A DNA stretch of 64,000 nt from Acanthosepion pharaonis (GCA_903632075.3 CAHIKZ030002026.1:62001-126000), one strand, 5' to 3'; numbered from the stretch's first letter, positions 31,471 to 43,863 are shown. A program made the numbers and translations. The notes: generated from the sequence alone by a model not told the origin.

Positions 31471-31842
31471 TTATAATCAGGGAATATTAGTGTTTAAGCC
31501 TTTTTATTATATTCTTAAGTTGTCCTGGACATTGAGTTCTACCTGGATTCTATCCTCTTGGAAATTTATATATATATATTGAGTAAAAATCAATTCAAAT
31601 GATAAAGACGACAGTATTTTATTGTCGTGGTGAGCAAAGATGAAAGAAAAGTCACAGAAATGCATCAGTTTGTCTCTTGTTTTTGATTTTCTTTGCTATT
31701 TCTTCTGTTTTCAATTATTGCCCACTAAAGTAATATTTTCATGTTTACTTGCGAAAATCGATATTTACCACGCTTAGCTTAGTCCGGAACAAGGGAAAAA
31801 TGGGAATGGGAATCGAGGCGAGTTGTAGTGCACACGCACATC

Positions 31843-31898
<56 letters not shown>

Positions 31899-31934
31899 CA
31901 CACACACACATATATATATATATGTGTGTGTGTA
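31843..31934. repeat. AT/CA/AT/GT microsatellite
   Basis: AT tract, short CA, AT, then GT; forms a long potential hairpin. Confidence 0.97.
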
Positions 31935-32150
31935 ATCCCAGTTTTCATGAAATGCTAACACAGCCATATCGCAATTCAGATTTAATGATACAGTTTTTAT
32001 ACATGATGAATGAACTCAGTCTCAACCACTCTTAGTCTCACTTTCAATATATATTTATAATGAAAGTATGTAGATGGATGAAAGTGGAGTCATTATCAAC
32101 ACAATTATTGTCTATCGCTTTCACATTTTTCGCTCTCTCTATACACGCAG

Positions 32151-32207
32151 GCCTGTACACAGAGAGTCAAATATACTGAGCTATACGATTCTTTGTGCCA
32201 GAGGCAG
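32151..32207 (+). CDS. splice-bounded exon candidate, 57 bases
   Basis: Acceptor TCGCTCTCTCTATACACGCAG and donor AG|GTAAAG bracket a 57-base segment open in two frames: ACTQRVKYTELYDSLCQRQ in phase 0, or PVHRESNILSYTILCARG after one base. It lies 3 kb downstream of the candidate first exon at 29048 on the same strand and either phase can be reached from it. No recognised family. Confidence 0.35.
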
Positions 32208-32269
32208 GTAAAGTCACTGCGCTATTGATACACCCCTTCTACCAACATATATTTTCCCCAGTTTATTTG

Positions 32270-32730
32270 CTTATTTTATTTCTTTCCTTTCAATTCTTTT
32301 CAAGAAAGTTTCCTCATTATTTATGATTCTTTTCATTTTTCTACTTTTTTCCTTTCCATTCTTATCACAATTCCGCCAGTCAAAATTTTTCTGGAACAGG
32401 CTCTTTCGCTTTCCTTCTTTGTCACTGCATTGTTACTTCTTCTCTTTCCATTATCACCTGTTGGTGTTCTTTCTTGACCAACATTACAGTTATCCACACC
32501 TCGTCTGAAAAATGTTCCCCCCTTTGCCCGTCTCCCTTTTTTCGTTTCATTTTCCATTCCAGTCTTCTCTCGGTTTTTCCGTTAGCTATTATGTTCGCTA
32601 ATGATAACATAGTAGTTTTGAATACTGAATCCAGAGGTGATATAATCAATAATTCGATTCCATTTGCTAAGGATACGGTGTTCATTCATTGCCTTTGTAC
32701 ACTGATTTGTATCAGATTAAAATAATGTGT
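32270..32730. other. pyrimidine-rich tract with overlapping chance frames
   Basis: T/C-rich; four overlapping frames of 61-87 codons on both strands, none splice-bounded. No gene called. Confidence 0.45.
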
Positions 32731-32871
32731 TCATGCATAATTTTGTCAAAGCAAAGAATGTTACCTGTTTTAATTTTTTAGCACCAAATTACGTTTTTAC
32801 TCCCTTTCGAGAAAAACTTCATTTCAAGGTGAAAATCTACACCTCAAAGTAGAAGATTATTACAAGGACAC

Positions 32872-33099
32872 TTATGCAAGTTTTTTTGTCAAATTTTGGA
32901 TAAATTTTAGATCCGTGTGATTTACATCCTGAATCCGAAATGTTTGATTGCCAGCCGATCCAAAATTCAACCTTTTACTTGAGAAAGTAATGTTTATTCC
33001 ATTTTTAAATATCACGATTATGTTTGTATTACGCATCTGAATTGTGAATACAGGACATTTAATATGAAATTCTGATCTAGTAAGTCTTTTCTTGTTCAA
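32872..33099 (-). CDS. open frame of unknown nature
   Basis: The minus-strand frame (open about 11 codons further upstream) contains EFHIKCPVFTIQMRN, INITFSSKRLNFGSAGNQTF and RIQDVNHTDLKFIQN before a stop. The alternating hydrophobic pattern suggests beta-strands of an extracellular-type domain. No good acceptor was found exactly at its start. It could be a terminal exon of an unknown gene or a fossil. Confidence 0.3.
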   Translation of the reverse strand: MNKKRLTRSEFHIKCPVFTIQMRNTNIIVIFKNGINITFSSKRLNFGSAGNQTFRIQDVNHTDLKFIQNLTKKLA

Positions 33100-33109
33100 A
33101 TTTAACTCT

Positions 33110-34730
33110 TTCGTAATACATAGCCCTAAAATATGTCATTGAAATTTGCCAAATATTTAAGAGATTTTTTTTTATCTTTATTGGCTAGAGCCAGCATTGG
33201 ATATCTGTGATCATAGGCATTTTTTTATTTGAGAGATTTTGAATCTTTATGATTTGGTGTAAAATAAAACAAAAATAGAACGATTTTGAAACTGTAGAAG
33301 TTTATTTATTTTGAGATAATGAGGTTAAATTGATATCGTGTAAAATCCAAGTCATAGAAAAGAATATACTTTCACAGAATAGTTTTTGTTAAGTAACTTT
33401 AAGTTAGGAACAATGTCTCAGGAACTGTTAATAAAATTAATTATGAAGATATTTACTAAGCTTAGTTTAACACAGCAGTGGTAGACTTTTTTTTTAGGAT
33501 AGAACTCATTACAGTAAGAATTACGTACGTGGTTTGTCTACTAACCAACACTCCACGGCAGGTACAAAAAATCCGAATCCCTAATAATCATGAACAAAGA
33601 TGATGTTGATGTAAACAATTTTTCTCAGATTTAAAATAAGATTTCTTAACTCTGAAACGAACATGTTACAACGAATTTTATCAAAGCAAGTAAATCACTT
33701 CAGGTTATTTAGTTGTTTATCTGTTGAGTTGTAATGTTAAATTCAACACTAAACAGCCTTAGGCTGTGGCAGACTATAGTCAATATATCCAAAAATAATA
33801 CGCTTATTTGAAAAGAAATGCAGTCAAAACTCGCCAGGATGGCTTACAATTTGCATCTCATTTCTCGCTTTGTATATTCTTTCTTTGATATTAAATATAC
33901 TCTATTTTATTCCTGAATTTATTACTTTTGCTTGCTTCAATATTTTTCGATTTCAACCCCTGTGCTGTATCTTTATTATTTGCGACTCAATGACGAAAAT
34001 GTTTCACTTCAACTTCGAATATGTTCTGAATGATTAGAAATCTGTTTGCTGTTCAAGAGCACATATATATTAAATGGATTCATCATTTGATCTTCAAAGA
34101 CAGGAGAATGTATGTTCTTTTGCTATTTAACAGTTAAACTAAAATGACATTTCGTTTCTTTTCATTTGGCTATATGCGGATACGTCTTTGATAAAGACAC
34201 ATCTTAATCAAACAAATAACAGGTTTAGTCATTAATAAAAATCATATTCCTTGGTTTTATATTCGATGTTTCATTTTTTTGAAGTTTAATTAACAAACCA
34301 ATAATTCGCCAACTTAGGCAAAATCGCACACACGATTCAGGCAGGTGTTTGTTGTGTGTTAAATAAAATTAAATCTTATTGCATAAAAAATGACCTTTTT
34401 TTAGTTTTATCGATTTGAAATAAGTGTTTTTCTTTTAGCGCAAACGCATTGCTGAGTTTTTTCTTTTTCTGGTACTGTTATGTTTTATTTTATCCAAATT
34501 TTAAGTTGTGATTTTTATTACTCTTCTTCAGTTTCCCAATTAAAAATTCAATGAACAAATATTTCCGTCAACTTGGAAAAATTCGTTCGTCAGATAAATC
34601 AAATGTTACCACATTTTAGATTTAAGTAAAATTAAATATTGTTTAACTTTATTAATTTTCCTGCTGCTAAGCTGTTTGTGTTCTATCAAAATTTGTTATA
34701 TTTTTAATTTATATTGTATAAAATATAGAT
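33110..34730. other. no recognised gene
   Basis: AT-rich DNA; nothing recognised. Confidence 0.55.
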
Positions 34731-34736
34731 TTCGAT

Positions 34737-34928
34737 TTATATACCCGGTTTTATCAGCTTATAAACATTTCTCTGGGTAAAATATTTAAATAGCGCAAGC
34801 CGAGTATCACTACGAGCAAGTTCCAGTCTGTATAATCGTTGAACACGACGTTCTGTTTCGCAACTTTCTTTTGGTAACTTTTCACACGAAAACGGTTGCA
34901 CATATAGTTTTATGTTGGTGCTATACAA
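34737..34928 (-). other. open frame overlapping a plus-strand exon candidate
   Basis: About 66 codons on the minus strand (LYSTNIKLYVQPFSCEKLP ... RRVQRLYRLELARSDTRLA), no ATG near its start. The plus strand of the same region looks like a 5' UTR ending ATGGACAG|GTAAGT (34985-34994) under a TATAAAA at about 34718. Only one interpretation can be right; both are weak. Confidence 0.25.
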
Positions 34929-34984
34929 AGCAATTCACTATTAAGCATTGTTACTGTGTTGGGCTGCGTGTCTCAACTAGTGTA

Positions 34985-34992
34985 ATGGACAG
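34985..34992 (+). CDS. possible first coding exon (ATGGACAG) with consensus donor
   Basis: ATG GAC AG is followed by the perfect donor GTAAGTAAA at 34993. The preceding 200 bases are less AT-rich than the flanks and a TATAAAA lies about 265 bases upstream. A two-and-two-thirds-codon first exon is possible but cannot be proved here. Confidence 0.25.
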
Positions 34993-34999
34993 GTAAGTA

Positions 35000-37900
35000 A
35001 ACGCGATGTGATTCAATATTAGAGAACTTGAATTGTGCAGCTGGTGAACAGAATACAGCCCGGATTTCTGCCAGTACATTTTGTGAGCAATGCTATTAAT
35101 CAGTGTGTATGAAAACTGAAACTAGTGTTATGGTAAATATTTTTCCATAATTATATACGAGGGGTTGATGACATGTTAGAACTAATTTCCCCAGATCAAT
35201 ATTCTGAGGTTTGGTCAATGAAATACTGATTTTAGGAAATGCATCTAACAGAAAATTTCAGCACCTCCCTTGTAAACATTAAATTAGTTTTCCGGTCTAG
35301 CATTTTAATTTTTATTGCTTTCATCTCAATATATTGACCTGTTAACTCCGTGGTCTTCATCAGTTGTATGTTACATTAGGTAATCTTCAGCAAGTTTTTA
35401 TTAAAAACCTGCGGGGGAGAATATTTTGACCTTTTGTTTTAACTAGTTTTTCTGGATTGGATCTTTTTAGGAAAAAAAATTGAATGACATTCAGTTATGT
35501 CAGTTATTGCAATAAATTATTTCATAATTTTCATCTAATCTGTCAGGCGACAGACTGATGGCTAATGACATGAGTACAACTTTCGTTTAAATTTATTTTA
35601 GGACATGCAGATACTTCGAACAGTTCCGAAGAAATAATTTTTATTTGACATTTTTTTTTATATGAATTGATTATTTTAAAAAAAAATTGGATTTAAAACT
35701 TCCACCAGGGAACAAATTTATTGCGTTGCAGGTGAGAGGTTTATAGTAGAAATTTTGGTTTCTTAATTTGGTTTTTAGTGGACATGACATTGTATTTGCA
35801 CTTAAAGTCAATGGCAAAGAGTGACTGCAAATGCCTATGCCTCAATACAGTGTTTTTTTAGAAAGAATTAATCGGGGAGATTCAAGAAACACTATTGAAT
35901 AAATAAGAAACAAAAATCAATCTAGTTCAGCTGATTAGAAACACGATCGATCTGCTGACAGGGCAGCGGAAATGGTGTCAGATATGAAAGTTACGAAAGG
36001 GTCATTTCTCATAGGATGGCTCAAGTTTGACAAGGTACGTGATTTGGTATGGAGAAAGAGGTTAAAACGAACAAGGAATAACTACGGAAAGTTTTTTTCA
36101 GATTCAGCTTTTTAATTTGTCAATCATTTGCGTCTTTTGAGTTTCTTTCTCTTAGTTGTAGTTAGTGATTTTATGAAAATCAATTCATTCCTTTTAATGA
36201 TTCCCTTCATATCTTTTATTTTTCCCAGCTTTTTACCTTACTTTCTAAATATTTTTATCAATTCGCTTCGGTATTTTCTCTCATACTGTTTTAATTACTG
36301 TTATATTGCAGAAAACTTGTTCATTTTCTTTTCTCCTTTCCTTCTCATATTCACTCCTTAATTTACTTTTTTATTTTCTCTGCAATTTACTGAATAAACG
36401 ATAATCCATCGTTTCACATCCTAAATATTACAAGATGAGAACAAAAATCCTTTTAAATGCCGAAGTCATTGCTTGTCTTTGCTGTTAATAAAATAATTTC
36501 CTTTGATTAATCCATTAATGTTGAACAAGCTTTAAGTCATACGAGGAGATGCTAAAAAAACTATCATGTCAACTCACTCCCCCTACGTCATTATTTCAAT
36601 GGCCAAACAACGTATTTGGTGGGGAAACAGTTAAAAAAAATTAAAAACGATGAGCCAAATGTGTTGAACTAGTGGGGAGGGTGAATATGTGAACTTAAAT
36701 ATACGATTCATGGATTTAGTTTATTCTTAGTCATGCCAAGAACTTTTTATTACTTTTCAAACGAATAAGTTTTTATTGTGATGATTAAGATAATGGAAAC
36801 TTCAATTACTCTGCAGCTTTCAATAATGTAAATACAAATTTTAATTATCGAAGAATTTAGAAATAAGAGAAATATAAATATATTCTTGAAAAGAATTATG
36901 TTGGTAAATAAAAGTTTAGTAATTAATTTAGGTTAATGTTGTAATCTAGAAATATTCTAAAGGAAAGTTGTAAAGTAGGCGAAAATGAAATTCGAAATGA
37001 CAAGAAAAACGGTTCGATAAGGCTAAGTTTTGAATCCTCGTTCTTCGAAGCCCATTTTATAAAAATACATCAATAACAAAATTAAATCCAGTTTATTTTA
37101 ATTTGTAGCAGCCTCTTCGCTATCCATGCGAAGAGATTGCTTTTATACTCGGATATATTGGATAAATTTCGATGCTTTTCAAACCAAAGGGAATAAACGA
37201 TAAGTAGTTTTGTCATTGTTTTTCTCGAAACGGGGAAGCACATTTTATAGATATTATATATAATATCAGCTTTCTATTTGAATTACTGTACAATTATGAT
37301 ATTAGGTAAACAGCGCCATGCATAGAGAAATCCTGCGGGCAAAGACAGTGCAGTATCGTCCAGGATCCCGATCTTATCAACTACCCAATTCCCATCAGAG
37401 ATCCCATTTACTAAGTTGGAAGAATATTAATCAGAAAATTCAAGATAGTCAAATATAAAATGCCATAGCAAATTTTATATTTACTTACACAGCGTGATGC
37501 TTCGGAGATTATGAAAGTAACATTAATCCGAGGAGGTTTTCCGAAAACTTCTCACAAATATGTCGGGTATCAAGCAAGAGAAATCGCAAAAAAAAAAAAA
37601 ACCCAACAAAAAACAAATAAAGAAATAAAAGTGGATTTGGTGAAATGAAAAATCCAAGAAGGAAGAAGAAAAACAAGAGTAAAAATGACTAAATCTTCTG
37701 AAATGGAAAAAGAGATGGAATGAGATTAAATGATAATTAAGAAGGAAATAAAGTGGGTATAAATACTGAAGAAATGTGATGAAGCGAAAGAAAAGAAGAT
37801 AAGTAAGAAAGAATAAAAGCTTTCAAAAAGTTTATAAAAATGTGTCAAAACTTTCTAATCTATTGAAATAAAAAAACAAAAACAGAAATTTACTAACAAC
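35000..37900. other. no recognised gene
   Basis: AT-rich; a T/C-rich patch at 36110-36375, a purine-rich patch at 37640-37830, and a 43-codon frame at 37320 (MHREILRAKTVQYRPGSRSY) without splice support. Confidence 0.5.
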
Positions 37901-37919
37901 ATTTGGTCATCGCTTGACG

Positions 37920-38260
37920 GAGTTGAGTCTGGCAGATCTGAGCTGACTGGATCTGAACCAATTAAAATTGGGCATAAGTGAAGCGGAATCTAAATGGAAC
38001 TGTGCTTAAAAGAATTTAACCTCTTGGAACTGTGCCTGATGAAACTGAATCTGACAGAGCTAAGTATAATTTTCATGAAGTTTAACTCAACAGGATTGAA
38101 TTTAAAAACAACTGTGTTGAATGGACTTGAGCATGATAGAGATAACTATGATGGCAACTTGACTGATAGAATTGATTCAAAAATAGTTGATCATGGTAGA
38201 GTCGAGTTTGCTATTGAATGTCATGGAACTGAGCTTGTCAAAGGAATGCACATAGTAATT
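37920..38260 (+). repeat. decayed minisatellite, open on plus strand
   Basis: Irregular recurrence of GAACTG, CTTAA/GAATCTGA and TGATAGA units (for example TGGAACTGTGC at 37995 and 38029) in steps of about 12-15 bases. The 118-codon frame from 37994 (MELCLKEFNLLELCLMKLNL) shows the same Leu/Glu/Leu periodicity and is best read as a translation of the repeat. Confidence 0.45.
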
Positions 38261-38367
38261 AATGGTCCTTTGCTCTCCTTGATTAGTTCTGCTGGTTTAC
38301 ATAAACCCAGTTTTGTTTTTCAGTTAATGATATCATCACAGTTCTCCTAAAAATTGAAATAGTAGTT

Positions 38368-38511
38368 ATGGCGAATAAAAATGTTAAAAATTACTACGAC
38401 GAAATTTGCCGAAAAATAACTCAATATTTAATGAGTAACTTGCTAAGGAGATTGAATGAAAGTCTTGCCGCTGAGAACGTGGATGTATTCACCATAGCTT
38501 CGACTTTATAA
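38368..38511 (+). CDS. 47-codon open frame
   Basis: ATG GCG AAT ... to TAA, starting MANKNVKNYYDEICRKITQY, then LMSNLLRRLNESLAAENVDV. Amphipathic helices with normal composition. No domain recognised; it could be the N-terminus of a decayed transposon ORF or chance. Confidence 0.27.
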   Translation: MANKNVKNYYDEICRKITQYLMSNLLRRLNESLAAENVDVFTIASTL

Positions 38512-38628
38512 ATATTTCTAATTTGCTTATGAGAAAATTAAACTATTTATACGATAGTTTATAATAATTGGAAGATGGTCTTTTTAAGAAAAAAGAAATG
38601 AATGATTTGTAAAACGGTAAAGATAATC

Positions 38629-38840
38629 ATCGTGACTTCGCTTTGCGTTGTTTGTAATATTTTCATGGTAGTTGTTTTAATGTGTTTTTATCCCTAGTAC
38701 CTCGCTTATATAAATCTAAAGTTACTACTAGTTGATCGATTTATCATCCAAGGATCAGGCGTAATAGATATTTACATTGTAAATTTAACATCGGATGACG
38801 TAAAAATACATGCAAGGAAAGGCTGCAGTCTTTCATTAAA
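38629..38840 (+). mobile_element. jockey-like LINE scrap
   Basis: TATTTTCATGGTAGTTGTTT then ATCCCTAGTACCTCGCTTAT and AAAGTTACTACTAG line up with the YFHGNCSDEL...LVPRL...TTR block present at 10590-10680, 13240-13320 and 19262-19350. Heavily decayed. Confidence 0.6.
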
Positions 38841-38999
38841 GCTATATTATTAATCAGTCAGACACTTTGGAACCAATTCTACCACTTTCTGTATAAACCA
38901 AAACCTAGAGGTACCTTCAATAATTCGCTAAAAATCAGTATAGCATAATGATAAAAGGCCCCAAACTTAAAAACAAAGTTTTATCGTTAAAATGTTTAT

Positions 39000-40850
39000 A
39001 TTATTATAAGAGGAAAGAACAAAGTATTTAAAAAATTTTTTTCCTTCTTTCTATCACGTTTTAAATTTGGGTAAAAAAATCTCATTTTTTTTTTGTAAAC
39101 TTTGTACTGCTTGTGGCAATGGCCATTTTAGTGTAGAAGTTTCCGAGGAAGAACACATTAATTTGGAAATTACTGTAAAAATCAAATGATTGATTTAATG
39201 AAACTTTCAGGAATTATACAAAAATGAAGGAATTTATTTTTGAAATTTTTATTTTTTAGAAAATCTTGGTAAAAATATATATTTTTACAACTGTTACCAC
39301 CCCCATAACTTAATTTTATGAAAGTTTTTAGAATTTAAAACAGTTCACAAATTGTTTTATATTAGTTATAAGCATGATTTCTTGGAGAAATTAAATCATC
39401 ATTTTTTTTTCTTATCTACTGACAACTTTTTAAATCTGCTCCAAATCGTAAAATAAAAACTGCAATAAAACTATCTAATTATCGAATTAGATAGGCTTTT
39501 AATTGCTTTTATAATTAATATACATAAAGGACATTATTATCTGAAGATAGCATTTTTCTTTTAGTTTTTTTTTTCATTTTCTTTAATTTTAAAAAATGTT
39601 TAAAATTCTTCCAAAGAGAATACGAGGTTGGTTATTAAATTTTTAAGTGAAGACTTTATTTACTAATCGAAAATTAAAAGAATAATACAAATCATGTTAC
39701 CAAAAGTTTTTACCATAATTAAAGATATCTAATCATGCTACCAAAAGTTTTTACCATAATTAAAGATATTTTTTGTGCATCAAACGGTTATATTATTTTA
39801 GTATGATATCTTGTAAGTGACATTATGGTTAAAAGGTCACGTGTTCCAAGGTCTTTCTCCTCCTTAGGGAAAGCCCCTTGACATATAAAGGTTTTTGACT
39901 TATGTCACTCTCAGTTATTAAATTAAAAATTAAATTGAGATTTATCAATTTAAACAATTAATAACTGAGCGAGATATTTTAATTATTAATATAATAACAA
40001 TTTTATTAATTATTATCTCTTAAGTTAAAAACGTAATAACTTAATGTAATATTAATAATTAATAGAATTATTTATCATTATCTTAGCTATTAAATAAAGA
40101 AATACTATTATAGAGGTAACTCAATAATGTAAGAAATATTTATAGTATTTTAAATTATTATAAGTAACAAAAAAAAAAAAAACAAAACAAAAAAAACGGA
40201 GATGTGAAAATAACAATAAACCAAGGTCAAGAAATGTTTGTCTAGAAAATTTTATGCTATAAGTAAATGATATTTGTTTCAGAACAGATTAATTTAACTT
40301 TAAATTTGCTAATTATACGAAAGTAACGTTTCAGAAATGTATATCTTATTTTAACAGGATTTTCAAAAAGGAAAAGAATTAAGTTTTGTTTAAATTTCTC
40401 ATTTAAAAAGAATAGAATCAGTAAACTTGTCCTTTTTGAAACGAATGCCAAAAATTTGTACTATGATAATCAAGGCTAAAATTTATTTTTGTCAAAATAA
40501 AATTTCTAATAAAAATCATGTCTCATTTTTTTTTTTTAACCATGTATATTATTTCTCTCTTATTTAAAGTACACAACAATTGATTTGGGGCCAATTTAAA
40601 AAATGACCAGGAATGACCTCAAACTCATCCATAAAACCTTCCCCAAATCAAGCGTAAATATATAACAATATAATATAAATATAAAAAAAAATAATAACAA
40701 AAACGAGGGTAGGGTTGAAAAATTCATAGACTGATTATTACTAGAGTTCTGAAATCTTGCATTAGTTTCAACTCTTCTTATTAATAACGGCATTGTTTTA
40801 TTTCCAGGTGAACTGATATCTAACTGTTAAAAGAAGATCTCAAAATGGAC
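39000..40850. other. AT-rich DNA without genes
   Basis: Apart from the tandem duplication at 39690 and poly-A or poly-T runs, nothing recognised. Confidence 0.55.
39690..39771. repeat. 41-bp tandem duplication
   Basis: 39690-39730 and 39731-39771 differ at only two positions (GTTACC/GCTACC and ATCT/ATTT); a recent local duplication. Confidence 0.9.
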
Positions 40851-40856
40851 ATTTGT

Positions 40857-41300
40857 CATCGTGGTGTTATCAAGTACTGCAGAAGAAGGATTCAGCCCCA
40901 AGGACATTCATGCTAACATGGTTGTTACATAAGGTGATGACGCCTCAGATTTATCAGCAGTACAAAAGTGGGCAACTAAATTTAGGAGGGGAAGGGAGAA
41001 TCTTAAAAACGTCCTAAGGTGTAGACGTCCTGCAACTGCCATCACCGAGGAAAATATTGATCTTGTTTATCACATGGTGTTGGATGACAGGCGATTAACT
41101 AATTGATCAAATAGCCAATGCTATTATCGTATCTATTGAGAGAATTGAGAATATTCTGCACAATGAACTTGGCATGACGAAGGTTTCTACTCAGCGGGTG
41201 TCATGTCTATTGACACCTGATGAAAAGCGCACCAGGCTGATTAAATCATGGGAAAATCTGAAAAACTCAAGGTAAGGGCTAGAGATAATCTAAAACATTA
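40857..41300 (+). pseudogene. mariner transposase, N-terminal part, degraded
   Basis: Blocks typical of mariner-family transposases: QPQGHS/SPKDIHANMV, GDDASDLSAVQKWATKFRRG (40938), ENLKNVLRCRRPATAITEEN (40993), LVYHMVLDDRRLTN (41064), ENILHNELGMTK-like sequence (41150) and LLTPDEKRTRLI-like sequence (41210). This is the paired helix-turn-helix DNA-binding half. The DDD catalytic half is absent. Stops and frameshifts throughout; no inverted terminal repeat identified. Confidence 0.8.
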
Positions 41301-41371
41301 GCTCCCAAAGAAAAGAACTTGGAAAAGCCAGTTTCTCCCTTGCGCCACTTTCTATAACACACTGGTTTCTC

Positions 41372-41392
41372 TCTCTCTCTCACTCACTGTCA

Positions 41393-41429
<37 letters not shown>

Positions 41430-41435
41430 GATACA

Positions 41436-41491
<56 letters not shown>
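41372..41491. repeat. CT/AT compound microsatellite
   Basis: CT dinucleotides, AT, ATAC units, AT again. Confidence 0.97.
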
Positions 41492-41492
<1 letters not shown>

Positions 41493-41493
<1 letters not shown>

Positions 41494-41649
41494 AAAGCGT
41501 TCGGTTCGAAATTCCAATCACCTGAAGAAGGCCGGAGCGTACAATCGCCGAAAACGCTGTGAATATGGTACTGAAGATGAGGATAACAGTCCGATTAATG
41601 TAAATAATGTAAGTATTCATAATACCTAATCTCAGAGATATAGACAGAT

Positions 41650-41650
<1 letters not shown>
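41493..41650 (+). mobile_element. Penelope-like flank module, second copy
   Basis: Near-copy of 21205-21355 (shared CGAAATTCCAA, CACCTGAAGAAGGCCGGAGC, ACAGTCCGA..AATGTA, ATACCTxATCTCAGAxATAT). It contains CTGAAGA at 41522 with a weakened stem II and GAAAAC. It is sandwiched between an AT and a GA microsatellite. Confidence 0.65.

Positions 41651-41654
<4 letters not shown>

Positions 41655-41697
<43 letters not shown>
41655..41697. repeat. GA microsatellite
   Basis: About 20 GA units. Confidence 0.97.
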
Positions 41698-41699
<2 letters not shown>

Positions 41700-42050
41700 G
41701 TGAAATATTTTCAGTCATCTCGTCAGATCCAGATTTTGTTATGGCTATTCTTGTTCAAACGTTCGTCATATAGTGTCCACTATGCCATTGTTCTGTGGAT
41801 TAAAGTGTTGGTTCATGAATTTACTGAGGTAGTAATTGTGAATTCAATTTCTAGGCTGATCAAGGAATACTTGGACTCAGTGGAACAGGGACGAGCAATA
41901 ACTGAGTAGTACTAAAATAGGAACTAAACGTGGTCAGCTTATCGAGAACTATTTACCTCAGTAGTTTAAATAAATTGTTCATTACGAAATTCGTTGACGG
42001 TTACCATAAAAAATTTGAATATACTGTTCATTTAACTCTGTTTCGTAGCT
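41700..42050. other. unassigned DNA with a short open frame
   Basis: A 69-codon plus frame (41700-41909) begins inside the GA-repeat border; it ends RLIKEYLDSVEQGRAITE. No splice site or family. Confidence 0.3.
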
Positions 42051-42052
42051 TG

Positions 42053-42054
<2 letters not shown>

Positions 42055-42099
<45 letters not shown>
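42055..42099. repeat. CA microsatellite
   Basis: About 22 CA units. Confidence 0.97.
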
Positions 42100-42101
<2 letters not shown>

Positions 42102-42391
42102 TAAGGTTAATAGCCAGATTTGAAATCAGCCAGGAAACAGTAGTATTAAAAAGTGCTCAATTCACGTATGAAAAAATAAAAATAACATATAGAGCTTTTA
42201 ACTTTAATCAGGAGGTCAGTTGGATATGTGATCTTGGTTTCTACCTCATGGTCTCATAAGGCGATTTTTATCAACTGTCCACCTAACACTTTTTATTTAA
42301 AAAAAATCACACACAAAAAACGATACATTATTATTTTCAAAAATAAATAAACAAACGCACGACGATCAAAGCCATGGCGTTAAGTGTAATA

Positions 42392-42475
42392 GAAAGGAGG
42401 GGGGTGTGGAGAAGGAAGAAGAAGGAAAAGAAGAAGAAGGGTGAAGATAAGGAGAGTAAAGCAAGTGTGTCGTAA
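42392..42475 (+). repeat. polypurine tract
   Basis: GGAGGGGGGTGTGGAGAAGG followed by GAAGAAGGAAAAG repeats; long enough to form triplex DNA. Confidence 0.8.
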
Positions 42476-42659
42476 ATGTATAAAGAAAAGGAAGAAGTAG
42501 GAAAACAACAAATATAACGTAAGTGTAAGGAAGAGTGTTTAGTAAATGTAAGGGAGAGTCGGAAGGGAAGAAAAGCAGATGTATTGTAAATATAACAGTG
42601 GGGTTTTAAAATATTTTTTTATCCAGCCTCATAATCACTTCAAATTTTTTTGAGATATG

Positions 42660-43800
42660 AAGGCAAGTACTTCAAATTTCAGATTTTTGCTTTAAAAAGT
42701 TTTTGGTCCAAAAATGTCATAATCATTAATTTCTCATGTTGACATAGGTTGCAAATGCGGTTATGATTGTTGTATGGTTTTGACTTTTTAAAAATGTTCC
42801 ACCTTATCGACGGATCCCTGTTGCTTTTTCTTTTAAATTCCACATATGGCTAGCAAGTTTGGTGGAGTATCTAAGATTTGCTTTCTTAAACGATGATTTA
42901 TGGTTATACCATCTACGGTTAAAAGAACTTTCTGTGCATCCTATATACGTTTTATTTTGACCATTAATATCTGCTGCTCCTGCTCTATAAATTATAGCTT
43001 CTGTTTTACAAACTCCATTTAATGGGCATTTAACCTCATTTCTGCAGTAGTATAAATTATTTGTTATATTTTGCTGCGCATTAGTTTTGAGATTTCTAGT
43101 ATTTTGCCTATTAATTATACCTTCTAAATTACTAGTGCAACTGTAGCTTAATTTAACTGTATTTTTATTGAATATCTTATGTAATTATGATTTTTTTGGG
43201 AAGTGTTTAGTAAGCAACTTGAAAAATAATTTACCTATTTTAAATTTTACCTATAAGTTAATAGGTGGGGTTAAACCAAATAATATTGTTTTCTTTTCCT
43301 CGTATTGTTCTTCGTATGCTGTTTAATTTGTTGATGCTTAAATTCTAGTTTGGTTTTGTGACTCTCTACCTTTAAATTCCTCTCATATTCTTTCTTTTTT
43401 TTCCTCAAAAATTATTCTACTAGAAGAGTTTCTGAATAAGCTAGACTATTCTTTTGAGGATGCTCTTAATTATATTCGATTATAGATTTTATGTTATCTA
43501 TTTCGACTTCAATTTCAAAGCTAAGACTTTTAAAGAGTTTGAAAAGCGCTTTTCTAATGGTGTCATTAGTTCTGTTGTTTGGCGCGATCACCAGGCCGTC
43601 ATCCCTACATAGATTGTGGTTGTTTATATGAACGATTTTGTTAATTTCATATAAAATATGCAGGACTATTAATTCAGAAATCTCAGCACCATCCTGTGGT
43701 ACATCAAATCTGTGTTTTTATTATTTAATCCAGGTTGCTCTATTATGGAATAAAATGGATTTGCGGCAATGTAAAATTATTTGCGTTTGGTCAGGTGTAA
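42660..43800 (-). pseudogene. RT plus GIY-YIG retroelement, degraded
   Basis: Read on the minus strand from 43800 downward: FDVPQDGAEISELIV (about 43690), the RT motif-C region NNHNLCRDDGLVIAPNNRTN (about 43600), LFKLFKSLSFEIEVE, then a decayed linker, SYSCTSNLEGIINRQNTRNL (43150), CRNEVKCPLNGVCKTEAIIY (43050), KTYIGCTESSFNRRWYNHKS (42950) and TKLASHMWNLKEKATG (42870). The nuclease strands YIG, Arg, His and the Cys-pair before them are visible. The catalytic box reads CRDD, probably from YRDD, unlike the usual YADD/YVDD. Domain order RT then GIY-YIG matches Penelope-like elements; exact clade uncertain. Confidence 0.75.
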
Positions 43801-43802
43801 TG

Positions 43803-43806
<4 letters not shown>

Positions 43807-43863
<57 letters not shown>

